Positions 26,644 through 35,581 are shown, numbered from the stretch's first letter. The stretch: DNA of 64,000 nucleotides from Paenibacillus sp. JNUCC32 (GCF_014863545.1 NZ_CP062260.1:6625001-6689000); one strand, 5' to 3'. A program made the numbers and translations. The notes: generated by a model not told the origin, from the letters alone.

Positions 26644-26696
26644 CTTGCTGAAAAGTTAAGTATATGAGGATGTTATGTGTCAATGGAGACGCTGGC

Positions 26697-27686
26697 TTAT
26701 GCTTGCTCTGCCTCCGGTGACGTATTCTGAATGCTGATCTTGGTCGTCAGATTCACGGTCTGTCCCGGTTCCAAATGAATCAGCCCGGTTTCTTCGTTCG
26801 GGAGATTCAAATTGGGTGCGTTGGGAAGCCAGGTGTACGGTTCGATGCAGAGGAACTGCTCGGCAACACCTTTGGTATAGAGCACCCAATGCTTGAAGAA
26901 GGCACGGTCTGCCGAATAATGAATTTGGTAACCATCGTCCCGCTTCAGCAAGGCCTCGGCAGGTTTGCCCTCAGGGATCCTTAATATCGTATCCAGGTCG
27001 GCATCCTTCAGGTTTAGTCCCGAATTCAGTTGTTCCAAATGGCCGAGAGGTGAAAGATCGCCGGTCGGGATCAGTTCGTTATTCAAAGTATAAATGCCTT
27101 CAACTGGCAGATCCAGCGTCCAGCGATGCGGTTCGCCGTCCAGCAGGAACCACGTATGGTAACCCATGCCGAACGGAACGGGGCTAGCGCCAAGATTCGT
27201 TACGCGAAGGCTCTGCGTTAAGCGTGTCCCCTGAAGACGGAAGGTCATCTCCAGCTTCAGCGGCACAGGAAATTGGGCAATCCATTTCGGATCATCCGAT
27301 GAGATGAACTCGGTCGAAACGGCGCAGCCGTCATCCTCCTCCTCTATGTCGCTGACACACCAAGCCTGTGATCGGTGGAGGCCGTGGATATGATTGTCGT
27401 TCGCGGTATTTTGGTCAAATTGATACGACGTTCCGCCATATTCGAAATGGCCCTTGGAAATCCGGCCTGGCGGTATGAGCATCGGAATGCCGAAGTGGTA
27501 AGGCTTCTGTAGATAGAATGCAAGCTCGCTTTCATCTGGTTTTCGGAGGATTTCGCGTGAGTTTTCATTGTCTTTAATCCCAATGACGTTATTACCTAGA
27601 CGAGGAAGGAGAGTCACTTCAAGACGGCCGCTGTTTAAAATATAGGTGTCGTAACCATTCCACTGGCCTTTGGTCACTTGATTCAT
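26697..27686 (-). CDS. Aldose 1-epimerase (GalM-like)
   Basis: 329 residues, cytosolic. It interconverts alpha and beta anomers of aldoses. Family landmarks: NHIHGLHR with the substrate His (near 107), GMGYHTWF (His near 178), and CIEPYTW with the probable catalytic Glu (near 292). AAAGGAGCATCG precedes the ATG. It is a single gene, not part of a gal operon, so the sugar is unknown. Divergence is typical of the YeaD/GalM-related Firmicute branch. Confidence 0.88.
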   Translation of the reverse strand: MNQVTKGQWNGYDTYILNSGRLEVTLLPRLGNNVIGIKDNENSREILRKPDESELAFYLQKPYHFGIPMLIPPGRISKGHFEYGGTSYQFDQNTANDNHIHGLHRSQAWCVSDIEEEDDGCAVSTEFISSDDPKWIAQFPVPLKLEMTFRLQGTRLTQSLRVTNLGASPVPFGMGYHTWFLLDGEPHRWTLDLPVEGIYTLNNELIPTGDLSPLGHLEQLNSGLNLKDADLDTILRIPEGKPAEALLKRDDGYQIHYSADRAFFKHWVLYTKGVAEQFLCIEPYTWLPNAPNLNLPNEETGLIHLEPGQTVNLTTKISIQNTSPEAEQA

Positions 27687-27809
27687 ATCGATGCTCCTTT
27701 ACTAACAGAAATCATGGTCTGGACGATTAACCACATCATAACAGATTTTTGCGGAAAGGGTAAAAGAAATGCTTCAAATAGGCCCGTACATCTTGATTCC
27801 AAATTGGAA

Positions 27810-27838
27810 TTGACAAGGCAGAGCAAGAGTTTTATCAT
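27810..27838 (+). promoter_or_regulatory. SigA promoter of the trpS T-box transcript
   Basis: Perfect TTGACA, 17-base spacer, TATCAT. Transcription would start near 27845, just before the T-box leader. Confidence 0.85.
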
Positions 27839-27844
27839 TGCATG

Positions 27845-28124
27845 TAATAGTGATCCATTATGATTGAAACACGATGACAAGGACAAGTAAGCAGGTGCGG
27901 CCCATCCTTCAGAAAGCCGGTGGTTGATGCGAACCGGCGGATCCGCTTTGCTGAATGGCCCTTCGAGTGCCGGGCTGAACGGGATAATGCTGTTATTCCT
28001 TAATATGCCGGCCGGGTATTCTCCGTTACAAGAATGGAAGGCTGCAGCCTGCGTAGGATGATGCTTGCAGCGAATAAGGGTGGCACCACGGTCTCACGTC
28101 CCTTGCGGATGTGAGGCTTTTTTG
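27845..28124 (+). promoter_or_regulatory. Tryptophan T-box riboswitch leader
   Basis: Stem I begins near 27871 with the GA-rich GACAAGGACAAGTA motif. On the 3' side of stem I the specifier TGG (27956-27958) sits in GCTGAATGGCCC. The T-box sequence AAGGGTGGCACCACGG is at 28076-28091; its TGGC bulge complements a GCCA tRNA end, as found in the tRNA-Trp at 1564-1637. A terminator CTCACGTCC/GGATGTGAG with a T run follows at 28093-28124. Uncharged tRNA-Trp should favour antitermination and trpS expression. Confidence 0.96.
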
Positions 28125-28197
28125 CGTTCCTATATGCTCCCGCAAGGACGGGGCAGACTTGGATTAAATGACAATATAAATAAATGGAGGGCTAGTC

Positions 28198-29184
28198 ATG
28201 AAAACCGTATTATCGGGAATTCAGCCAAGCGGTAATCTAACGCTCGGCAACTACATCGGAGCCATTAAAAATTTTGTGAAGCTGCAAAACGAGCATGACT
28301 GTTATTTTATGGTGGTCGATCTGCACGCAATAACGGTACCGCAGGAGCCTAGCTCGCTGCGGGATCGCTCGGAATCGGTCGCGGCCCTGTACGTTGCCGC
28401 CGGAATCGACCCGAACCGCGCCAATATCTTTTTGCAGTCCCATGTTCCTCAACACGCCGAGCTGGGATGGATCATGACCACCTTGGTGAATATGGGCGAG
28501 TTGGAACGGATGACCCAGTTCAAGGACAAATCGGAAGGCAAGGAATCGGTTGGGGCCGGCTTGTTCGTTTATCCTGCGCTTATGGCCGCAGACATTTTGC
28601 TGTATAATGCAAATCTTGTGCCGGTGGGAGACGACCAGAAGCAGCATCTGGAAATCACGCGTGATTTGGCTGCACGCTTCAATCATCGGTTCGGTCCGTA
28701 TTTCAATATTCCGGAGCCGTTCATCCCTGAAGTCGGTGCGCGAATCATGTCGCTGGACGACGCTTCCAAAAAGATGAGCAAGAGCAATCCGGTTGAGGGC
28801 AGTTATATCGCGATGCTGGATACGCCGGATCAAATTCGCAAGAAAATCAGCCGGGCTACAACCGACTCCGGAGCCGAAGTGGTGTATGATCCTTCCGCTA
28901 AGCCTGAGGTGAGCAATCTGATGAGCATCTATTCGGAGTGTGCTGGGGTGTCTTTGCAGGAAGTGCAGTCTCGTTTCGAAGGAAAGATGTACGGGGCATT
29001 CAAGAAGGAGCTTGGCGAAGTTGTCGTAGCCGCTCTGGAGCCGCTTCAGAACAGATACCACGAAATTCGCCAAACCGGTGAAATTCATGACATTCTCGCC
29101 AAAGGAGCCGAGCAGGCGCAGAAGACCGCTGCCCAAATACTCGATGGCGTGAAGGACAAGATGGGATTTCTGGCTCCTAAATAA
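28198..29184 (+). CDS. trpS: Tryptophanyl-tRNA synthetase
   Basis: 328 residues, the usual length. It charges tRNA-Trp. Class I motifs: PSGNLTLGNYIG (HIGH-like TLGN, 10-21) and KMSKS (192-196). GGAGGG lies eight bases before the ATG. Its expression is governed by the T-box leader directly upstream, which reads the charging state of tRNA-Trp. Confidence 0.98.
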   Translation: MKTVLSGIQPSGNLTLGNYIGAIKNFVKLQNEHDCYFMVVDLHAITVPQEPSSLRDRSESVAALYVAAGIDPNRANIFLQSHVPQHAELGWIMTTLVNMGELERMTQFKDKSEGKESVGAGLFVYPALMAADILLYNANLVPVGDDQKQHLEITRDLAARFNHRFGPYFNIPEPFIPEVGARIMSLDDASKKMSKSNPVEGSYIAMLDTPDQIRKKISRATTDSGAEVVYDPSAKPEVSNLMSIYSECAGVSLQEVQSRFEGKMYGAFKKELGEVVVAALEPLQNRYHEIRQTGEIHDILAKGAEQAQKTAAQILDGVKDKMGFLAPK

Positions 29185-29195
29185 ACGAGGGTCTT

Positions 29196-29363
29196 CTAGG
29201 AAGGCTTGCGCTTGGATTTAATAATGAATCCCCAGCCTATGTTGAGGATGGAGAGCAGCGCCAGACCGACGGCCAGAAATCCGTTGTAGCTGATGGATAT
29301 GGCGGAGGCGGTCAACAGGACGATGGAAGAGACCGCAAACCATAGGGATAAGCCTTTACTCAT
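29196..29363 (-). CDS. Small two-helix membrane protein, hypothetical
   Basis: 55 residues from the ATG at 29363, chosen because GGAGG lies correctly before it. Two hydrophobic helices (about 6-25 and 27-46), short loops and a basic tail SKRKPS. No family recognised. It lies only 11 bases from the convergent trpS stop and back to back with a SASP gene, so expression during sporulation is possible but unproven. Confidence 0.65.
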   Translation of the reverse strand: MSKGLSLWFAVSSIVLLTASAISISYNGFLAVGLALLSILNIGWGFIIKSKRKPS

Positions 29364-29402
29364 TATGAAAAAAACCTCCAAAGATTAAAATTTTAAAAAT
29401 AC

Positions 29403-29431
29403 GTATAACGTTGCAAGAAGGAGCCATAATA
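29403..29431 (+). promoter_or_regulatory. SigG-type promoter of the second SASP gene
   Basis: GTATA (-35, 29403-29407) and CATAATA (-10, 29425-29431), 17 bases apart, fit the forespore SigG pattern gHATR/CATWHTA. This suits an alpha/beta SASP gene. Confidence 0.75.
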
Positions 29432-29485
29432 AGTTTGCAAGCTTGCACTGGAATAACAGACATTCAGTGAAGGGAGATTTTTAAT

Positions 29486-29704
29486 ATGGCACGTCGCAGC
29501 AACAATTTGGTTGTACCTCAAGCTACTGCAGCATTACAACGTTTGAAACTCGAGGCTGCTCAAGAACTAGGCGTAACGATTCCTCAGGACGGTTACTATG
29601 GTAACTATACTTCCCGTGAAACAGGATCCCTGGGCGGATACATTACTAAACGTTTGGTACAGCAAGCTGAACAGGCTCTTTCGGGGTCTGGCCGCACGCT
29701 GTAA
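29486..29704 (+). CDS. Alpha/beta-type small acid-soluble spore protein (second copy)
   Basis: 72 residues, nearly identical to the protein of 26267-26488 through the core ([13 protein letters not shown] and [22 protein letters not shown]); they differ at the N-terminus (MARRS against MAQGRSS) and the last dozen residues. It binds and protects spore DNA. GAAGGGAG precedes the ATG, a SigG-type promoter lies upstream and a GC-rich terminator downstream. Confidence 0.96.
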   Translation: MARRSNNLVVPQATAALQRLKLEAAQELGVTIPQDGYYGNYTSRETGSLGGYITKRLVQQAEQALSGSGRTL

Positions 29705-29730
29705 TCTCTCTCTCATAACGTGAGTATGGA

Positions 29731-29764
29731 AGCCCGGAGCGCTATGTCAGCGCTCCGGGCTTTG
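29731..29764 (+). terminator. Terminator of the second SASP gene
   Basis: AGCCCGGAGCGC pairs perfectly with GCGCTCCGGGCT around TATGTCA, followed by TTTG. Confidence 0.85.
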
Positions 29765-29896
29765 TATTCATATCGGGGGCCCGACAGGCATCCTGCTACA
29801 TAGACAAATTGTGCCTTAAACAACGGCGAAACGTCAAGGTGATATCCCTTCCAAATGTCACTGAATTGTCATATAGATGGAATGAATTCCGAAGGA

Positions 29897-29926
29897 TTGC
29901 TAAACACTTTTTACTAATGATATGAT
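29897..29926 (+). promoter_or_regulatory. SigA promoter of ctaB
   Basis: TTGCTA and TATGAT with an 18-base spacer, about 60 bases before the GTG start. Nothing else is seen in the 29765-29988 gap. Confidence 0.65.
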
Positions 29927-29988
29927 AAACTTTATAGCGGAGGCAGTACTTCCTCCATAACGACAGATACAAGGAGGAACGTTAACAC

Positions 29989-30927
29989 GTGGATAATCAC
30001 TTGAGATACCAGGCTCCTTCAGAATCCGCAGCACTGGCCTCGGCAGCGCCTGCACCTCCCGATAAGGCGGGGACTTGGAAAGATTTTATCACGGTGACGA
30101 AACCCGGAATCATCCGGTCAAATTTGATAGCGGCTTTTGCCGGATTTTGGCTGGCATCGCGTTGGGATATCCAATTTGGATTGATGATTATGACACTTCT
30201 CGGAACTGTGCTTGTCATGGCTTCGTCCTGTGTTTTCAATAACTATTTCGACCGGGAGCTCGACATGAAGATGGAGCGTACCCGGAATCGCTCCCTTCCA
30301 ACCGGGCGTTTGACACCCAAGGTTGTTCTTTGGTATGCCGTCATTCTGGGGGTCGTGGGACTAGCCGTCCTGTTCTTGTTCTCAGGCGTGCTGGCAGGCC
30401 TATTCGGAGCCGTCGGAATGTTCGTTTACGTTGTGGTGTACACTCTCTGGCTTAAACGTTCTTCTACATGGAGCACGTCGGTCGGAGCGATCTCCGGTGC
30501 CATGCCTCCGGTAATCGGCTATGTGGCCGTGACCGGAAGCGTAGATATGGCAGCCGTCCTGCTCTTCGCCCTGCTGTTTCTCTGGCAGCCGCCGCATTTC
30601 TGGGCGCTGGGCATTCGCCGGGTGGAAGAATACCGTGCAGCGGGATTCCCTTTGCTGCCGGTTGTCAAAGGAATTAAACGCACGAAGTATCAGATGATTC
30701 CTTACCTGGTGCTTCTCATACCGATTCCCATCCTGATGTACGCCTACGGATATGCCGGTATATTCTTTCTGGTCATCGGACTCCTTCTGGCTATTTGGTG
30801 GCTCTACGCCGCACTCCAAGGTTTCCGTGCCAAGGACGATGAAGCTTGGTCCAAAAAAGTATTCATTATCTCCATCAACTACTTGACCTTGAGCCTGATC
30901 GTTCTCATACTCAATACCACCTTTTAA
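29989..30927 (+). CDS. ctaB: Protohaem IX farnesyltransferase (haem O synthase)
   Basis: 312 residues from a GTG behind AAGGAGG. An integral UbiA-type membrane enzyme with about nine helices that makes haem O for cytochrome oxidases. The prenyl-diphosphate site N84-N-Y-F-D88-R-E-L-D92 is intact, as is the basic KMERTRNRSLPTGR loop. A Sco gene follows after 80 bases; ctaA lies 13 kb away at 43626. Confidence 0.95.
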   Translation: MDNHLRYQAPSESAALASAAPAPPDKAGTWKDFITVTKPGIIRSNLIAAFAGFWLASRWDIQFGLMIMTLLGTVLVMASSCVFNNYFDRELDMKMERTRNRSLPTGRLTPKVVLWYAVILGVVGLAVLFLFSGVLAGLFGAVGMFVYVVVYTLWLKRSSTWSTSVGAISGAMPPVIGYVAVTGSVDMAAVLLFALLFLWQPPHFWALGIRRVEEYRAAGFPLLPVVKGIKRTKYQMIPYLVLLIPIPILMYAYGYAGIFFLVIGLLLAIWWLYAALQGFRAKDDEAWSKKVFIISINYLTLSLIVLILNTTF

Positions 30928-31007
30928 CAGGTGGCTGGGCTTTTAGCGATACACCAAAACCTGATAGAACAGGGATTGCCTGAGACGAAGGGAGAACGGG
31001 GAAGGTC

Positions 31008-31625
31008 ATGAATGCATTCAAACGTTACAAATGGACTTGGGTACTGCTCGCTATATGCGTAATAGCAGCCATCTACCTGGTATACAACTCGCTTGGATTC
31101 GGAAAGGAGAAGTTTCCGATCGTTCGTGAGGTTGCTGCCTATTCCATGGAGAATGTAGATGGGAAAACGATCACGTCGGAGGATACCAAAGGCAAGGTGA
31201 AGCTTATGTACTTCTATTTCACCAGCTGCCCGGATGTGTGCCCGATTACGACGCTGGTTCTGTCTCAGATCCAGGAGGACTTGAAACAAGAAGGTTTATT
31301 CGGTAAAGAAGTTAACTTTGTGTCCATCTCCTTTGATCCGGAGACCGATACGAAAGAGAAGATTAAGGAGTTCGGAGACCGATTCTATGCCGATTACAGC
31401 GGCTGGTACTTCCTTCGTGGAGACCAGGAGGAAACGCGGAAGCTGATGCAGGAGTCTTTCAAAATTCCGCTGCTGGGCAACAACTCGACGAATTTCACGC
31501 ATGGCAATTCCATTGCCTTGGTGGACCGGGACAATAATATCCGGAAGACCTATAATGCTGCGGATCCATCCGAAGTGAAGACCGAGGATATCGTGAAGGA
31601 CATCAAGGCTTTGATTAAGGAATAA
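31008..31625 (+). CDS. SCO1/SenC copper chaperone
   Basis: 205 residues. An N-terminal membrane anchor (about 10-28) and an extracytoplasmic thioredoxin fold with the copper-binding C74-x3-C78 (SCPDVCP) and H165 (NFTHGNS). It helps assemble the CuA centre of cytochrome c oxidase. GAAGGGAGAACGGGG precedes the ATG. Probably co-transcribed with ctaB. The anchor has no lipobox Cys, unlike B. subtilis YpmQ. Confidence 0.93.
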   Translation: MNAFKRYKWTWVLLAICVIAAIYLVYNSLGFGKEKFPIVREVAAYSMENVDGKTITSEDTKGKVKLMYFYFTSCPDVCPITTLVLSQIQEDLKQEGLFGKEVNFVSISFDPETDTKEKIKEFGDRFYADYSGWYFLRGDQEETRKLMQESFKIPLLGNNSTNFTHGNSIALVDRDNNIRKTYNAADPSEVKTEDIVKDIKALIKE

Positions 31626-31641
31626 ATTGCAGGTAAAACCA

Positions 31642-31687
31642 AAAGGCGCGCTCTATCGTTAAAGATGGAGGACGCCTTTTTTATTTA
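31642..31687 (+). terminator. Terminator of ctaB-sco
   Basis: AAAGGCG pairs with CGCCTTT and CTCTATC with GATGGAG, followed by a T run. Confidence 0.85.
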
Positions 31688-31749
31688 AATATCGAAAATT
31701 GAAGCCATTCAAGATGCTCTTGTGATTCCTTGACAATAGACGCAGTTCA

Positions 31750-32097
31750 TCAGAATACGTCAGGGGGCGGGTAGATGATGAATTCCTCCAGCCCTGCCTT
31801 CTCCAGCTGGGCAATCAAGTATTCGTCGGGAGTTCCTTCAACGCCGGCATATCCCCGGCGGGTATAGATTTGTTCGGCATCAGGAAAGACGTCGCGCAGA
31901 GCCCCGCGAATTTTTTTTCCGGAGCTGTCGTTATCCATAAAAAGGTACACCTCTTGATCCTTCACCTGTTTATGCAGACTCTCAAGCTTGGCGGTGTTTA
32001 ACGTTCCGAAAGTGCACAGGATGGTTATATCCGAAGTCAGCAGCCGACGCAGTCGGCTCCGGTCGTTCTTGCCCTCTACAATGAGAAATATCGGCAT
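31750..32097 (-). CDS. Toprim domain protein (YusF/RNase M5-like)
   Basis: 115 residues from the ATG at 32097, which follows AGAGGTGATAAAAAG. A lone toprim domain: Glu in LIVEGKNDR (E8), D55 and D57 in LFMDNDSSGKK. This metal-binding fold occurs in RNase M5, primases and topoisomerases. RNase M5 itself is longer (about 180 residues), so this resembles the short YusF type. Substrate unknown. Confidence 0.82.
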   Translation of the reverse strand: MPIFLIVEGKNDRSRLRRLLTSDITILCTFGTLNTAKLESLHKQVKDQEVYLFMDNDSSGKKIRGALRDVFPDAEQIYTRRGYAGVEGTPDEYLIAQLEKAGLEEFIIYPPPDVF

Positions 32098-32274
32098 CTT
32101 TTTATCACCTCTGTCATGATACGGAGATCCTTGGCAGCATTCCCCGGGAAATGTTGATCTGCCGTCGAATGATGTAGGTATAGTGTAACTTGTTTTCTGC
32201 CGATCATGCAAAAGGAGGCACAATAAACGACCATCCAGTGGATGGCCGCAATAAGGTAAATCCATGTATTCTAG

Positions 32275-32379
32275 TTAGAAACAGCTCAGAATGATGACGA
32301 GCAGAATGTACAATACAAGAATCATTCCTACGGAATTTCCATGGCCCCCATGGCAATGTTTATGATGAACATGACTCAT
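32275..32379 (-). CDS. YjcZ family small sporulation protein
   Basis: 34 residues: a His/Gly-rich head (MSHVHHKHCHGGHGN) and one hydrophobic helix (VGMILVLYILLVIILSC). This layout is that of YjcZ proteins, tiny membrane peptides linked to sporulation. AAGGGGTGAAG lies before the ATG. The His cluster could bind metal. The gene is below usual length cut-offs. Confidence 0.82.
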   Translation of the reverse strand: MSHVHHKHCHGGHGNSVGMILVLYILLVIILSCF

Positions 32380-32511
32380 GATTACTTCACCCCTTGGTTA
32401 AATGTTCGTGGTCATTTGCCACACTGTATCTTATGTGGGTTTACCCATATGGACTGTGCATTGGCCCATCCGCGTTGATTTGGGCGCTGTTCTTAACTTG
32501 GGACAAATTCA

Positions 32512-33684
32512 TCAGACGGTTGAGATTGGGGTTTCGGGCGAGATGGCTGTCAAAGGTGCCTCACGATTGCGTTTGGGTAGGAGCAGCAGAACCGTCATCA
32601 GCATGAGAAACGCAACAAAATAAGGGGATACCACCGTGCGCAGCTGTCCAGCCGCGATCGGGCCGACAAAGGATCCCAGCGACATGGCGATGGACTGAAA
32701 TGAGAACACTTTGCCGAGCCTTCCTCCGCCGCTGAGCTGAATGAACAAAGAGGATAAAGCCGGGAATAGCAAGCCTTTGGCAAGTCCGAGCGTAAACAGG
32801 ATAATCATAATCGGTACATGGTCTGCTGCAGCTAGGGCGTAGAAGCATATGGCCAGCCCGAATACGCCGATGGTTACCCTGATATGAGGCGCATAACGGT
32901 TGAGGAACAGCATGCTTAGCGTGACCAGGGCTCCAAGGCTAATGACGGAGAAGAGAAGCCCGGTGGACATAATGCTTGCCAGCCCGCTTTCCCGAAGCGG
33001 TATTTCAAAGAACAGGATTCCCTGAGAGCAAGCAATCGCAAAAGGAATCAAATATAAGCGCAAGCTAAACGGAAGCCGTGCCGGCTTCTCGTTATTGATC
33101 GGTTCAGCCTGCTGATCCATATGTTTAGCAGCGGCCGACATCGGCTTCGGGAGACTGAGAAACGCCATCAAGCCCGTGAAAATCAAAAGCCAGCCCAGAC
33201 TCTGGAATGTGCCGGAAAATCCCGCATTGGCGACGATGAAAGCTCCTGCAGCCGGCGACAAGACAGAGGCAAGGGTGTGGATCACGCCATGACCGGACAT
33301 ATATTTGCCCTGCGTAACGGGATCCCGGGAGAGCGACGCCAGCAGCGCCAGGCAGGCCGGTGACAGAAAGGCCAGCACGAAGCCGCTGATCGAGCGGAGC
33401 ACGAGCAGCTGCCAGGGCAATTGGACATGGGCCTGAAGAAGCAGAATGATACCGGCGGCGGTTAGGCTGAAAATAATGTAGCGTCTGCTGCCGTGACGAT
33501 CGATCAGACTGCCCGCAAGCAGGTTGCCGGGCAGATGGGTTAGAGCATAAATGCCCATCATCCAGCCGATAAACGTAGGGGCTGCTCCAAGTGAAATGGC
33601 AAAAGGCGTCAGTACAGGATACTGAGCATGCAAATCAAAAAACGCCAGAAACAAAAACATATAGAGCCATAAAGCGGTTTTCAA
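32512..33684 (-). CDS. MFS transporter
   Basis: 390 residues, twelve predicted membrane helices with a central loop near 190-210. The N-terminal half shows the facilitator signature in GNLLAGSLIDRHGSRRYI (about 54-71). GGAGGGTGCCAT precedes the ATG. Proton-driven export or uptake of a small molecule is likely; substrate cannot be told. A single gene. Confidence 0.88.
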   Translation of the reverse strand: MKTALWLYMFLFLAFFDLHAQYPVLTPFAISLGAAPTFIGWMMGIYALTHLPGNLLAGSLIDRHGSRRYIIFSLTAAGIILLLQAHVQLPWQLLVLRSISGFVLAFLSPACLALLASLSRDPVTQGKYMSGHGVIHTLASVLSPAAGAFIVANAGFSGTFQSLGWLLIFTGLMAFLSLPKPMSAAAKHMDQQAEPINNEKPARLPFSLRLYLIPFAIACSQGILFFEIPLRESGLASIMSTGLLFSVISLGALVTLSMLFLNRYAPHIRVTIGVFGLAICFYALAAADHVPIMIILFTLGLAKGLLFPALSSLFIQLSGGGRLGKVFSFQSIAMSLGSFVGPIAAGQLRTVVSPYFVAFLMLMTVLLLLPKRNREAPLTAISPETPISTV

Positions 33685-33866
33685 TATGGCACCCTCCTAT
33701 CCGGCTAAAGTTGATATGGTACTACTACTTGTACGTACGAAAGGTCAAGCTTAGACCTTTTTGTGAAAAGACCCGGTTGGCTGACAGCTTTGCGGGGTAT
33801 CATGTATAATTAACAAGACGGCCATAAACCGCCGCTTTTGAAACGATTGACGGGAGTGAAAACGAA

Positions 33867-34313
33867 TTGGATACTCAGGTCTGGATTGAATTTCTTAAAC
33901 AAAATTGGCTGGTCATCGCCATCGCCTTAATCATCTTGTTTATCGTGCTGAACGTGGTGAGAACCGTCATTAAGTGGGCACTTGCCGTGCTCATCATCGG
34001 GGGATTGCTGGTGTACAGCGGAATTTCCCTGGACAAAATCGGCGAGGTTGTAACCACGGTCAAGGAAGAGACGGTGGATACGATAAAAAAAGAAGCGCTG
34101 AACATGATGATGAAGGAAGCGAAGGAAGCACAATATACTTCGAATGGAGACGGCACGTACTCCATTAAAGCGCCCAATCTCGAGTTGAAAGGAAGCGCCG
34201 GTTCGAAAGAGGTGGAAGTCACCTTCCGCGGTGTTTCGGTAGGGAAGTGGGACATCAACGATACGATTCAGAGCTTTATCGATGATGCCAAGAGCAATTC
34301 GGCAATGAAATAA
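33867..34313 (+). CDS. Membrane-anchored hypothetical protein
   Basis: 148 residues from a TTG behind GGGAGTG. Two hydrophobic segments (about 13-33 and 37-50) and a soluble part with a helix (55-90) and beta strands (DGTYSIKAPNLELKG, EVEVTFRGVSVGKWDI). No known motif. It is 106 bases before the transglutaminase gene, with a hairpin (GTAAGCT/AGCTTAC) between, and may act with it at the membrane. Confidence 0.75.
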   Translation: MDTQVWIEFLKQNWLVIAIALIILFIVLNVVRTVIKWALAVLIIGGLLVYSGISLDKIGEVVTTVKEETVDTIKKEALNMMMKEAKEAQYTSNGDGTYSIKAPNLELKGSAGSKEVEVTFRGVSVGKWDINDTIQSFIDDAKSNSAMK

Positions 34314-34419
34314 AAAATGGCGAACGCAATCGGATGCGGATGTAAGCTGGCAGCATGTTCTTGATGCGATCAAGCTTACGTCCGTTGACAAGACATCATG
34401 GGATAGGAGGGGATACCGT

Positions 34420-35568
34420 TTGATGTCGGCATGGAAGGAAAGTGTGCTGGATGGGAACGGAATCACCATCTTGCTGCTGCTGATTGTGGCTTTTTCACTC
34501 ATTCAGGGATGGAGTCGCGGAGCCTCCCGCTCAGCCGGGAAGCTTGTTTTTTTTCTGGGGGACGCGGTGCTTCGCCTGGTCGGGCTTGCGATCTCCGTTC
34601 CTTTTACATTATGGCTGTCGCCTAAGGCAGGCGATTGGCTGGGCACGGTCTCCGGTTTACCGAATCGGGATCTGCGCTTCTGGGAGCAGATTTATTATAC
34701 GGCCGTAAAATCGCTGGCGGATTTCCCGCTGCTTCGGTTTGCGGTCCTGTTTATGCTGAGTTATGCCGTTATCGTGTTTATGCTGCGGCTGCTGGTTTCC
34801 CTGATCATGGGAGGCGGGCTGGGACTCTTCGGAACCAAAAAAGAAACCTCGGCATCGCTGCTGAGCCGGCTGACCGGTGCCGGAATCGGCGTCGTCATGG
34901 GCGCAGCGCGGAGCATTATTGTGATTGCTATCTTATTCATCTTCGTCAGTCTGAATCCTGATCACGGCTTCAGCCGGTACGTTGAAGCTTCTCCGGTTTA
35001 TCAGCAGGGGGCGCGGGCTGTGATCGAGCCTTTGTCGGGTTCTCTCGTTAAGGAAAAGCTGCCGGTGTTTACCCAGTCGGTTCAGGAAGAATTGAATGGG
35101 ATCATTCAGCGAAAGTACGAGGTCATCGACCATCAAATCCCCGAGGGCATCGAGCAGACGGCTGCCCATGTCGTGAAGGGGGCGTCAACCGATGAAGAGA
35201 AAGCGCGAAAGCTTTATGATTGGGTAGGCAGCCGGATCGCATATGACCACGACAAAGTGACGCTGTATGAAGAGCAGCGGATATGGAAAGAGCAGACGCC
35301 GCAGGATACCTACGATACGAGGTTAGGGGTATGCATTGATTACGCCCGGTTGTATGCCATGATGGCGAGGTCCCAGGATCTTAAGGTCAGAGTGGTTACC
35401 GGCAGGGGATATAACGGACAAGGCGGTTATGGTCCGCACGCATGGAATGAAGTCTACTTGAGCGAAGAGAAGCGCTGGATCCCTCTTGACCCGACCTGGG
35501 CACAGAGCGGCAACTGGTTTAATCCGCCGCGCTTCAACGAGACGCATATTAAAGAGCAGGTATTTTAA
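34420..35568 (+). CDS. Membrane-bound transglutaminase-like protein
   Basis: 382 residues. Residues 1-180 contain five or so membrane helices resembling CvpA; residues 230-382 form a transglutaminase-like domain with the triad C305 (GVCIDYA), H340 (GPHAWNEV) and D357 (PLDPTW). Start is TTG 34420 or ATG 34423, both behind AGGAGGGG. The catalytic domain presumably faces outward, acting as a protease or cross-linker on wall or envelope proteins. A hypothetical membrane gene precedes and a PBP follows. Confidence 0.88.
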   Translation: MMSAWKESVLDGNGITILLLLIVAFSLIQGWSRGASRSAGKLVFFLGDAVLRLVGLAISVPFTLWLSPKAGDWLGTVSGLPNRDLRFWEQIYYTAVKSLADFPLLRFAVLFMLSYAVIVFMLRLLVSLIMGGGLGLFGTKKETSASLLSRLTGAGIGVVMGAARSIIVIAILFIFVSLNPDHGFSRYVEASPVYQQGARAVIEPLSGSLVKEKLPVFTQSVQEELNGIIQRKYEVIDHQIPEGIEQTAAHVVKGASTDEEKARKLYDWVGSRIAYDHDKVTLYEEQRIWKEQTPQDTYDTRLGVCIDYARLYAMMARSQDLKVRVVTGRGYNGQGGYGPHAWNEVYLSEEKRWIPLDPTWAQSGNWFNPPRFNETHIKEQVF

Positions 35569-35581
35569 TAGAGTGATATAG

